In this document: positions 50,771 to 59,091 of the stretch, in pieces
Layout of the letters: the number at the start of each line of letters is the position of its first letter
How positions within the stretch are numbered: position 1 is the first letter of the stretch
From: Stenotrophomonas rhizophila
GTDB lineage: Bacteria > Pseudomonadota > Gammaproteobacteria > Xanthomonadales > Xanthomonadaceae
Reading direction: 5' to 3'
Length of the DNA stretch: 64,000 nt
Assembly: GCF_003651185.1 (NCBI RefSeq)
Contig: NZ_RCDC01000004.1
Coordinates: 392,541 to 456,540, forward strand
The notes under the pieces: generated by a model
The model's input: the letters and a program-made list of their open reading frames with translations, nothing else
Told to the model about the DNA's origin: nothing
The model's database searches: none
Translations under genes and position numbers: made by a program

Positions 50771-51460
50771 TCAGAACAGGCGGCGCTGCAGCAGTTGCAG
50801 CACGGCCACTGCCCGGTGCTGGTGATAGTAGCGGCTGGAAAGATCGGCATGGATGCCGACGATGTCCCACAGCGTATCGCGGTACGCATGCACGTCCTGG
50901 ATGTGGCACACCTCATGGCCATGCGGACCGCCCCAGTCTGGCTGGGCCGCGCTGCGCCACACCGCATCGGTACTGTGCTCGCGCACCGCCCCCAGCATCG
51001 CAACATACGCATCCACCTCACGGCAGTGCAGCTCGCCGCATTCGTCCAGCGCCAGGATCAGGGCTGCGATGTCCTGCAGCAGTTTCTGCTGGTAGCGCAA
51101 CGCGGCCGGCTCCAGCAGCACACCACGGACCTGCTGTATTCGGTGAGCCCCGGGGCCCGCGCCCTCCGCGGTGCCTGGCCCCGCGACGCGCTGGTGAAAG
51201 CGGAGCACCTCCGGCCCTTCGTAACTTGCCTGCGCGCGCTTGCGGATGCGGTCGTCCAGCGCCAGCATCCAGACGTGCGCGGCCTCGGGAGTCACCTGCA
51301 GCCTGGGGGCGGACAGCAGTGTCCAACCGGCCCATGCACCGGCAAGGGCGATGGCGAACGACACCACACGCAGTGCGACACGGTGGGCCACTCTCCCGCC
51401 CCCGGAGCCGGGCCGCCCAGCCCCGGCCAAGGCGCGTCCAGACGCCTGCGAAGCGATCAT
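50771..51460 (-). CDS. membrane-anchored companion of the trimeric autotransporter
   Basis: The 229-residue protein has one N-terminal membrane helix (about 28-50) and a helical, probably periplasmic remainder rich in His, Trp and Tyr (HGHEVCHIQDVHAYRDTLWDIVGIHADL). It includes a CGELHC motif near 163-168. No family was recognised. It lies directly downstream of the adhesin gene, and a decayed copy of the same pair occurs at 49660-49945, so adhesin and companion appear to travel together. A periplasmic assembly or stability factor for the adhesin is inference. Confidence 0.65.
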   Translation of the reverse strand: MIASQASGRALAGAGRPGSGGGRVAHRVALRVVSFAIALAGAWAGWTLLSAPRLQVTPEAAHVWMLALDDRIRKRAQASYEGPEVLRFHQRVAGPGTAEGAGPGAHRIQQVRGVLLEPAALRYQQKLLQDIAALILALDECGELHCREVDAYVAMLGAVREHSTDAVWRSAAQPDWGGPHGHEVCHIQDVHAYRDTLWDIVGIHADLSSRYYHQHRAVAVLQLLQRRLF

Positions 51461-51607
51461 AGGCCGGCCTCCCCAACGGTTGCCACGGCCACTCCCCGGG
51501 TGCGATCACTCATTCACGCGCCTCCAGCGCAAGGGGCATCGCGCGGACTGCGCGCGCCTCACCATCACGCTAATGGCACCCCTCACCCGACTTCCATACA
51601 ACACCAA

Positions 51608-51647
51608 TGAAAAATAGCCGCGCCACGCCGCATGAAAAAGGCGCGGC
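51608..51647 (-). terminator. intrinsic terminator after the trimeric autotransporter gene
   Basis: On the minus strand GCCGCGCC (51640-51647) pairs with GGCGCGGC (51617-51624) across a 15-base loop, followed at once by TATTTTT. It lies about 100 bases past the adhesin stop and before the companion gene, so the companion may need read-through or its own promoter. Confidence 0.7.
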
Positions 51648-51743
51648 CCGCCAGAAGCGAACCGCGCCAGATCAAGCGCCCTTACCGGCTGCCCAGTCAT
51701 ACCGACCCGGGCAGCCTATACAAGCCGCAGGGCTACGTGCCGC

Positions 51744-54700
51744 TTACCAGCCGATACCCACGCCCACACCGACGGTCTTCTCACCGCTGTTGGTGAAGGC
51801 GCCATTGAGGCTGAAGGTGGCCGAGCCACGTTCGTTCATCACCCGCTGGTAGCCCACCGCCAGAGCCGATTCGCCATCGGAATGGCCCACACCCGCGCCG
51901 AGGCGGTTGTAGGTATTCAGGCCGGCGGTGTTCATCGCCATCGCACTCTGTGCACTGCTCATCGCCGCCATGCGGTTGAAGCGCTTGTCCATGCCATCCA
52001 GGCGCTTGTTCAAGCCTTCCACCGCCAGATCGGTGTACTCGTTGGACTGCGTGAGTACGTCATTGAGCTGGCGGACATTGACCGCATCGGTATCGGCCGT
52101 GCCCTTGGCCACGTGGCGGACGCTGCGCTCCTTGCCTTCGCTGCCCACGGCCACGGCGTTGTCCCCCTCGGCCTTGACCACCGGCTCGGGCGCATCGACC
52201 TTGGCAACCGGGGTGTCCACCGGGGTTTCCACCGGCGTACCCATCCGGGCCATCATCGCGACCGGCTCACTGCCGCGGCCTTCCAGCGTATCGATCTGGC
52301 CCTGCAGGTTCTTCTGCACCTCATACAGCTGCCCGCCGTTGACCGCATCGCGGCTGCCGGAGGCGATCAGACCGTTGGCCACATTGCCCAGCACCATGCC
52401 GTGGGCCCCGCCCAGGTTCAGGCGGCCGGGGCCGTCGGTGCGGGTGCTGGCCTCTTCCTGGAACAGGCGGTTGACTTGACTACCCAAGGCATCCACATCG
52501 GACTTGGTGGTCACAACGGCGGAGTCCAGTGCAAGCAATGCCGTACCGACGTTGTCGTAGGTGCCACCGCTCAGGACATACTCGGGGGCCGTGATCGCTC
52601 CGGTGGCGTCAACGCTGGCGCCGCCGCCGAGACCATCCAGCGCACCGTTGAGCTGGGCGACGGTTGTCGCGTTATCGTCGGCGATGCCAGCGCCGAGGTT
52701 GACGATCCGGCGCTTGAGATTGGAGTTGCCGATTGACAGGCTATTGGATTCGGTCGCAATGGACGCATAACCGAGCGCCACACTACTTTGAGCCCCAACT
52801 CGGACTTCACTTGCGGTCCCCAATGCGACACCATTTTGTACGGCAACCTGAGAAAGAGTACCCAGCGCGAAGCCGCCAGCAGATCCAGCATGTACGTGTG
52901 CAGCACGCCCGAGCGCAACTGAATTGTCACCAGCGGCTTTTGCAAAGCTCCCCAAAGCGGTTGCGCCCTCGCCATCAACCGCTGCCTCGGTTCCAGTGCC
53001 GATTGCAACACCGCCCCAACCAGCGCGGGCCGCTTCGCTGTATTCGTCTGAACCCACCGCTACGTAGCGTTGCTGGTCCTCAAGATAACCAACACGTGCA
53101 TTGGTGGCAAACAACTGCCCCCCGTTCACCGCTTCCCTGCTGTCGGCCCGGCTGATGTCCCCCGCCGCCAGGCCGCTGATCCGGGCGTTGCCCAGATCCA
53201 CCACGGTGCGCTCTTTGTTGAACATCACCGCGTAGTCCAGATTTGCCGTCGCTGCATCAAGGTCGGTGCGCAGCGTGGCGATGCTGCTGCGGTTATCGCC
53301 GATAAGCCGGGTGTTGCCGGCCACCACCTCCTTCTGGTTCTTGACCACTTCGTTGGTGGCGAACAGCTGGCCACCGGTCACCGCGTCCGTGCTGGTGGCG
53401 CTCAGTGCACCATCGGTTACACCTGACAGCGTGCGGGTCAGGTTGCCCTGGTTACGCACATCCAGCGTACGGCCGGTGTTCTGCGCGCCCAAGCGCACAT
53501 TGCCCGTGCCCGAGACCTGGCTGACCAGGCTGTTGGCCAGGTCCGCACCGGTCTGCGCCTTGTTGGCCGCCGTGGCAGCCGCGGTGGCGGTGGTCTGCGC
53601 CGCAACGGCCTTGTTGTCGGCGGCGGTCACCTTGCCGTCTGTGGCGTGTAGCTGCTTGCCGGTCACCGCTTCCGTGCTGGTGGCGCTCAGCGCACCGTCG
53701 CTCACGCCCGTCAGCGTGCGGCTCTGATTATCCTTGTTCCGTACATCCAGGCGTACGCCTTCGTTACCGATACCTACGCGCACCGTACCGGTAGACGATG
53801 CCTCGGTAATAAGGCTCTGGACCTTGGCCGCAAAAAAAACCTTGCCGGTCACAGCGTCCGTGCTGGTGGCGCTAAGCGCACCATCGGTCACACCGGACAC
53901 CGTGCGGGTCAGGTCGCCCTGGTTACGCACATCCAGCGTACGGCCGGTGTTCTGCGCGCCCAAGCGCACATTGCCCGTGCCCGAGACCTGGCTGACCAGG
54001 CTGTTGGCCAGGTCCGCACCGGTCTGCGCCTTGCTGGCCGCCGTGGCCGCAGCGGTGGCGGTGGTTTGCGCTGCAACGGCCTTGTTGTCCGCGGCGGTCA
54101 CCTTGCCGTCGGTGGCGTGCAGCTGCTTGCCGGTCACCGCTTCCGTGCTGGTAGCGCTCAGCGCACCGTCAGTTACACCCGACACCGTGCGGGTCAGGCC
54201 GCCCTGGTTACGCACATCCAGCGTACGGCCGGTGTTCTGCGCACCCAAGCGGACATTGCCCGTAGCCGAGGCCTGGCTGACAAGGCTGTTGGCCAGGTCC
54301 GCACCGGTCTGCGCCTTGCTGGCAGCCGTGGCCGCGGCGGTCGCCGTGGTCTGCGCCGCGGTGGCCTTGTTGTCGGCAGCGGTCACGTTGGTGTTGGTGG
54401 TATGCAGCTGTTTGCCTGTGACCGCCTCAGTGCTGGTACCGCTGAGCGCGCCATCGGCGACGCCACTCAGTTTGCGGCCCGCTTCATTCTTGTTGCGCAC
54501 ATCGATGATCGTGCCGGTGTTCTCGGCACCGATGCGAACATTGGCGTTGGCTGCTGTCTGGCGGATCAATCCACCAACGGCACCGACCTGGGTCAGCGCG
54601 GTGGCAGCGTCGGCTTTCGCCGTGTTGGCCGTGTTGGTGGCCGCGGTCACGTTGGTGTTGGTGGCACTGAGCTGATTGCCGGTGACCGCCTCACTACTGC

Positions 54701-57095
54701 CGGCCGCCACCAGGCCGTCGCCCACGTTGACGATCTTGCGCTTCAGAGTCGCGTTGCCAACGGAGATCGCATTGGCCACGGTGGCTACCGATTCAGTACC
54801 CAACGCAACGGCCTTGCTCGCGTTCTCGTCCACCTTCGCACCGCGGCCCAACGCCATGCCCGCTGCGGAGGTGGCAGCAACCGATGCACGGTCGCCGAAG
54901 GCCAGCGAGTGTTGCGCCGCAGCGCTGGAGACAGAGCCGATGGCTACCGCGCTTGAGCCACTGGCCGCGGCCTGATAGCCGACCGCAGTGGCGTAGCTGT
55001 TGGTCGAAGAGGCCTGTGCTCCCATGGCCATTGCATTGGCCTGTGAGGCACTGGCTGCCTGTCCCAGTGCCACGGCGCCGGAGGTCATGGCCTTGGTGCC
55101 CGCGCCGAGAGCAACCGCCGAGGAGCCAGCACCTTCAGCGCCGGTGCCCAGTGCAGTGGCATTGGCCCCGGAGGCCTTTGCGTGGATGCCTACGCCAGTG
55201 GCATTGGTACCCGTGGCGACAGCGTCCTTGCCCAAGGCAGTCTGCGCGCTGGTCAGCTTGGCAACGGCGTTGTTGGCCGTGGTGCTTGCCGTCGTGGCGG
55301 TGGTCTGCGCTGCGGTGGCCTTGTTGTCGGCGGCGGCAACCCTGCCGTCTGTGGCGTGCAGCTGCTTGCCGGTCACCGCCTCGGTGCTGGCTGCACTGAG
55401 CACGCCATCGGCCACATTGACGATCTTGCGTTGCTGGCTCGCGCTACCAACAGACACCGTGTTGGCTACCGTAGCAACGGAACCGTGACCCAATGCGATC
55501 GCGCTGGCACCGCTTGCCTTGGCATTATGGCCCAGCGCCACGGTGTAGTCAGCGCTGCCGGTGGCGGACCGGCCAATGGCTGTCACGCCAGCCCCGGACG
55601 CCAGCGCTTCATACCCGATCGCGGTGGATGTGTTGCCGGTGACCCTGGCGCGGTGCCCAATGGCAACGGCGTATTGGTGATCGGCGTGTGATTCAGTGCC
55701 GATTGCCACCGACGAGGCATCGCCGCTGGCCTTGGCATCCGTACCGAGTGCAATGGCGTTCAGACGCCCGCTGGCAGCGCTACGTGTGCCGATGGCCGTG
55801 CCGCGGGTGCCGGTCGCGGCGGCGCCCTCGCCCAGCTCGACTCTCGTGCTGGCCAGCTTTGCCAAGGCTGTATTGGCGGTGGTGGTGGCCAGGTCCGCAC
55901 CGGTCTGCGCCTTGTTGGCGGCCGTGGCCGCAGCGGTGGCGGTGGTCTGCGCCGCAACGGCCTTGTTGTCGACGCCGGTCACCTTGCCGTCTGTGGCGTG
56001 CAGCTGCTTGCCGGTCACCGCTTCCGTGCTGGTGGCGCTCAGCGCACCGTCGCTCACGCCCGTCAGCGTGCGGTTCTGATTATCCTTGTTCCGTACATCC
56101 AGGCGTACGCCATCGTTACCGATACCTACGCGCACCGTACCGGTAGACGATGCCTCGGTAATAAGGCTCTGGACCTTGGCCGCGTTGGTGGAGATGGTCT
56201 GATTGGTCGCGTTCAACTGTTTGCCAGTGACAGCCTCGGTGCTGCTGGCAGTCAGCGCGCCATCGGCCACATTGACGATCTTGCGCTTCAGCGTCGCGTT
56301 GCCGACCGACACTGTGTTGGCCGCCGTAGCGCTCGAGGTACTCCCCAAAGCCACCGAATTTGTCGCCGCGGCTGCGACCTCGGCGCGGTTGCCGAGGCTG
56401 ACGGCACTGCTGGCTGCCCCTTTGGCGAGGGTGCCGATGGCCACGCTGTTCGCGCCTGTGGCGGTCGCCGAGTAACCCATGGCGTTGCTGTACGTGCCGG
56501 ATGCTACAGCTTTATTACCAATCGCCACGTCGGCAGTGCCCGTGGCGGAGGCCGAGTAGCCAACCGCCAACGCAAAGTGGGACGCCCGCGCCTTCGCACC
56601 CAACGCAGTGGCCCCTATACCATCGGCATTGGCACCGAAACCAAAGGCACTGCCATCGGGCCCGTTCACCACCACCTGGTTCCCGTATGCCGTCGAATAG
56701 CCGCCGCTCACCGCGGAGCGCGAGCCGAGCACGATGGAATGATCGCCGCTCAGCGTCGCGTTTTTGTAGGAAGAATCGGAGGTGAGCGCAGTCTGATTGT
56801 GGACATTGAGGATGCCCGCGACGGCTCGTGGTGCGACGCCCTGCGCTGCGAACGGCGACATCACGGCTTCCGGCACCACGGTGAACCGCAGCTGCTCTTC
56901 GGCATCGTCCGCAGCAACATCGTTCGCAGCCATGACCGGAAGCGAAAGCACCAGCGCAACGGCGGCGGTTGCCACGGCGCGTGCGCCACTGGCGCGCTTG
57001 CCGCGGCCCTTGGTGTGCTCGCTGGCGACCATCCAGCAGCCAAGGGCGGTGTTCCAGATGAGGCGGTAAATGTGGTTCACGCTGAAGTACTCCAT
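51744..57095 (-). CDS. trimeric autotransporter adhesin (YadA/Hia type)
   Basis: The 1783-residue protein has an extended signal peptide (ESPR) at 1-57 (NHIYRLIWNTALGCWMVASE, then a hydrophobic core ending LPVMA). Four YadA-like head modules made of GxxAxALGxxxxA-type repeats are separated by neck motifs (SVGNATLKRKIVNVADG, EAVTGKQL) and coiled stalks. The C-terminal anchor includes AAMSSAQSAMAMNTAGLNTY and ends VGVGVGIGW. It should form a surface lollipop trimer for attachment. The sequence around 52730-53060, coding the last head, is less GC-rich than the rest, and a T8 run sits at 53832-53839. Confidence 0.93.
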   Translation of the reverse strand: MEYFSVNHIYRLIWNTALGCWMVASEHTKGRGKRASGARAVATAAVALVLSLPVMAANDVAADDAEEQLRFTVVPEAVMSPFAAQGVAPRAVAGILNVHNQTALTSDSSYKNATLSGDHSIVLGSRSAVSGGYSTAYGNQVVVNGPDGSAFGFGANADGIGATALGAKARASHFALAVGYSASATGTADVAIGNKAVASGTYSNAMGYSATATGANSVAIGTLAKGAASSAVSLGNRAEVAAAATNSVALGSTSSATAANTVSVGNATLKRKIVNVADGALTASSTEAVTGKQLNATNQTISTNAAKVQSLITEASSTGTVRVGIGNDGVRLDVRNKDNQNRTLTGVSDGALSATSTEAVTGKQLHATDGKVTGVDNKAVAAQTTATAAATAANKAQTGADLATTTANTALAKLASTRVELGEGAAATGTRGTAIGTRSAASGRLNAIALGTDAKASGDASSVAIGTESHADHQYAVAIGHRARVTGNTSTAIGYEALASGAGVTAIGRSATGSADYTVALGHNAKASGASAIALGHGSVATVANTVSVGSASQQRKIVNVADGVLSAASTEAVTGKQLHATDGRVAAADNKATAAQTTATTASTTANNAVAKLTSAQTALGKDAVATGTNATGVGIHAKASGANATALGTGAEGAGSSAVALGAGTKAMTSGAVALGQAASASQANAMAMGAQASSTNSYATAVGYQAAASGSSAVAIGSVSSAAAQHSLAFGDRASVAATSAAGMALGRGAKVDENASKAVALGTESVATVANAISVGNATLKRKIVNVGDGLVAAGSSEAVTGNQLSATNTNVTAATNTANTAKADAATALTQVGAVGGLIRQTAANANVRIGAENTGTIIDVRNKNEAGRKLSGVADGALSGTSTEAVTGKQLHTTNTNVTAADNKATAAQTTATAAATAASKAQTGADLANSLVSQASATGNVRLGAQNTGRTLDVRNQGGLTRTVSGVTDGALSATSTEAVTGKQLHATDGKVTAADNKAVAAQTTATAAATAASKAQTGADLANSLVSQVSGTGNVRLGAQNTGRTLDVRNQGDLTRTVSGVTDGALSATSTDAVTGKVFFAAKVQSLITEASSTGTVRVGIGNEGVRLDVRNKDNQSRTLTGVSDGALSATSTEAVTGKQLHATDGKVTAADNKAVAAQTTATAAATAANKAQTGADLANSLVSQVSGTGNVRLGAQNTGRTLDVRNQGNLTRTLSGVTDGALSATSTDAVTGGQLFATNEVVKNQKEVVAGNTRLIGDNRSSIATLRTDLDAATANLDYAVMFNKERTVVDLGNARISGLAAGDISRADSREAVNGGQLFATNARVGYLEDQQRYVAVGSDEYSEAARAGWGGVAIGTGTEAAVDGEGATALGSFAKAAGDNSVALGRAAHVHAGSAGGFALGTLSQVAVQNGVALGTASEVRVGAQSSVALGYASIATESNSLSIGNSNLKRRIVNLGAGIADDNATTVAQLNGALDGLGGGASVDATGAITAPEYVLSGGTYDNVGTALLALDSAVVTTKSDVDALGSQVNRLFQEEASTRTDGPGRLNLGGAHGMVLGNVANGLIASGSRDAVNGGQLYEVQKNLQGQIDTLEGRGSEPVAMMARMGTPVETPVDTPVAKVDAPEPVVKAEGDNAVAVGSEGKERSVRHVAKGTADTDAVNVRQLNDVLTQSNEYTDLAVEGLNKRLDGMDKRFNRMAAMSSAQSAMAMNTAGLNTYNRLGAGVGHSDGESALAVGYQRVMNERGSATFSLNGAFTNSGEKTVGVGVGIGW
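53395..54360 (-). repeat. near-identical stalk repeats inside the trimeric adhesin gene
   Basis: The block coding GNVRLGAQNTGRTLDVRNQG, followed by TDGALSATST and AVTGKQL, occurs three times, with equivalent bases at 53461, 53932 and 54217 (471 and 285 bases apart). Copies are nearly identical at the DNA level over about 200 bases, which favours recombination and length variation of the stalk. Confidence 0.8.
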
Positions 57096-57172
57096 GGGTC
57101 AAAAAAAGAAAAAGGCAAAGCGTTGCCGTCCACGGCGGTGCCGCGGTGGCAGAAGGGAAGCGAGCAGATACC

Positions 57173-57215
57173 CGGCCGCGCCGTTTGCGGCGGCGACCGG
57201 AATACAGCGCGGCCG
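57173..57215 (-). other. stem-loop after the alternate chaperone-usher operon
   Basis: CGGCCGCGC (57173-57181) and GCGCGGCCG (57207-57215) are perfect 9-base inverted arms with a 25-base loop, starting just past the chaperone stop. There is no U-run on either side. Possible weak terminator or message end protector before the adhesin promoter region (57096-57172), in which nothing else was recognised. Confidence 0.35.
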
Positions 57216-57217
57216 TC

Positions 57218-57934
57218 TTAGGGCGTGAGCACCTTGTGGTGGTCCCGATACCCCTGGTAGCTCAGGCGATAGGACACGGTGATCTGCGAGGTGCCAGCGG
57301 GATCGAACGGCAGCGCCATGCGCGCACCCGGATACACGCTGCGTTCCACGGCGTGTTCGGTGCATTGCGTCGCAGCCGTACACGCCCGGATGCTGGTCAC
57401 GCCCAGGCGGACATTGCCGACGTTGTGCAGTTCAGCCCCATCAATACGCATGTCCGGCACGGGCTGGGCCGGGATGACGTGGACCAGTGCGCCCCAGACC
57501 AGGCTGACGCCGACGTTGGCGACCGGGTTGTCCGGTTCTTGCTCGGCACTCTCTTCGCGCGGGGGCGGGACACCCTCGAAATACACCCGGTACGGCGTTT
57601 CCTGCTGGACCGATGCCAACGGAATGACCCGGACCAGCCGGTTGCCGCCCCCGGCGAGCACGAACTTGCCGGGGGTGACCGCCACGCCATCGCGGTGGCC
57701 GGGTGCAAGTTCGACCTCGGTTTCTTCTTCGGTGCCCGGATGCTCGAGGCGCAGCACCCGGGTCTGCACGTACTGGGTGCGGCTGGTCTGCGAATGCGCC
57801 CGGATCTGCCCGGTATGGCCATCGTGCACCGGCAGGCGCATGGGGTGCACGCTCAGGTTGGCGTTTGCGGGCGCGGCCAATGTGGCCGCCGCCAGGAAAA
57901 GGAGGGCCTGCAGGCGAGCGATGGGGCTGTTCAT
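57218..57934 (-). CDS. alternate chaperone-usher (class 5) pilus chaperone
   Basis: The 238-residue protein has a signal peptide (cleavage near 26, APANA|NL) followed by LSVHPMRLPVHDGHTGQIRAHS and the strand TPYRVYFEGVPPP, as in CfaA/CblB-type periplasmic chaperones. A C-terminal domain with a Cys pair (RACTAATQC) follows. It serves the usher, tip and pilin genes upstream in the same operon. An in-frame ATG at 57958 overlaps the tip-gene stop (TGATG) and is an alternative start. Confidence 0.82.
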   Translation of the reverse strand: MNSPIARLQALLFLAAATLAAPANANLSVHPMRLPVHDGHTGQIRAHSQTSRTQYVQTRVLRLEHPGTEEETEVELAPGHRDGVAVTPGKFVLAGGGNRLVRVIPLASVQQETPYRVYFEGVPPPREESAEQEPDNPVANVGVSLVWGALVHVIPAQPVPDMRIDGAELHNVGNVRLGVTSIRACTAATQCTEHAVERSVYPGARMALPFDPAGTSQITVSYRLSYQGYRDHHKVLTP

Positions 57935-57957
57935 TACGGTGTCTCGTTGGGGGGCCA

Positions 57958-59091
57958 TCAGGGCGTGCCCGTGGGAACGTTCAGGACGATGGTCAAATTG
58001 CCTTGGTAGTAGCCTTCGGTTTTGGACGAGGCATCCACGCGCGGCACCTCCAGGGTCAGCGGTGTGGGCACGCAGTACACCGGCAGCGCCATGCCCGGCA
58101 GCACCACCAGGCGCAGCTCCGCACTATCGATGCCATTCAAGGGCTCCAGCCGTCCGTTCTGCATCCGGATCGGCACGCCGGCATGGCGCAGGGTGACGGT
58201 GTAATCCAGCCGGTCGCGTTCGTCGCTGCCGATGGCCGCCGCATTCCAGACCGAGAACCGCTCGGGCGGGCGCCCGGGCGCGGGCCGGCCCGTATCGGTG
58301 ACGCTTATTTCCAGGTACGGGCTTTGCGAGCCGAGGCCGTCGTAAAGGCACATATCCAGGTCGCGCCGACCGGACAACGAGGGCGTGCCGACCGGGTTGT
58401 ACTTCACGTTGAGCCCCACGTGCGGCGTGGCCTGGTCGTACTGGGGGAAGTAGATGCTGACGCGGTCGTGGTCGGTGATGGTGAGATCGAAGGTGAAGGT
58501 ATAGCTTGCCAAGCGCCCGCCCTCTCTCTGCAGCGTGAGCTCAAGCGTGGCGTCCCACCGGCCCGCTACAAGCTTGGCTAACTCGCTCGAAGGAAGCGTG
58601 ATTTCTGCGCCTGTTCCAACTGGCTTATCGACGACGCACACCGCCGACGTTGACGAGGACAAGGGGTAGCGTGCCGGTTGCCACCAGTCGCGAAAGCAGT
58701 TTTGTGTGCGTTCGATGCGAGACAAATGGCCACGTACCGAAAGCTCAACGGTCAAACCACTCCGACGCTCCCGGAAGCGGAGCGGAATCTCACTGCCACT
58801 TCCCACCGGCTCGCCCGTGTCCGCCGTGGGGCATCGGCCGTGACTTGGGTCAGAATTGGATCTACAGACCATGTACACGCCGCCGTACCCATCGCCTTCC
58901 GCATAGCTGTGCGCAAGGATCGTTCGGGCCGGAAAGAGAATCTGATCCCCTGGCATCACGCTCCGGTCGTAAGTGAGTGCGATGCGCTCATGCTTGTCCG
59001 ATGGGCTGACTTCCGGCGGGCGCTGCGCTTTTGCCGGCAGTACTGTGCCAACCAGAATGCTCAGCGCCATGATCCAATCCAGCGCCCTCAT
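57958..59091 (-). CDS. class 5 fimbrial tip adhesin (CfaE/CblD type)
   Basis: The 377-residue protein has a signal peptide (cleavage near 22, LPAKA|QR). An N-terminal adhesin half with Cys pairs (VCRSN...GRCPT; NCFRDWW...VCVV) is followed by a C-terminal pilin-like half (from about 175) starting GAEITLPSSELAKLVAGRWDATL and ending NLTIVLNVPTGTP. It overlaps the usher stop by four bases. The two-domain tip layout and its place after the usher are typical of alternate chaperone-usher systems. Confidence 0.82.
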   Translation of the reverse strand: MRALDWIMALSILVGTVLPAKAQRPPEVSPSDKHERIALTYDRSVMPGDQILFPARTILAHSYAEGDGYGGVYMVCRSNSDPSHGRCPTADTGEPVGSGSEIPLRFRERRSGLTVELSVRGHLSRIERTQNCFRDWWQPARYPLSSSTSAVCVVDKPVGTGAEITLPSSELAKLVAGRWDATLELTLQREGGRLASYTFTFDLTITDHDRVSIYFPQYDQATPHVGLNVKYNPVGTPSLSGRRDLDMCLYDGLGSQSPYLEISVTDTGRPAPGRPPERFSVWNAAAIGSDERDRLDYTVTLRHAGVPIRMQNGRLEPLNGIDSAELRLVVLPGMALPVYCVPTPLTLEVPRVDASSKTEGYYQGNLTIVLNVPTGTP

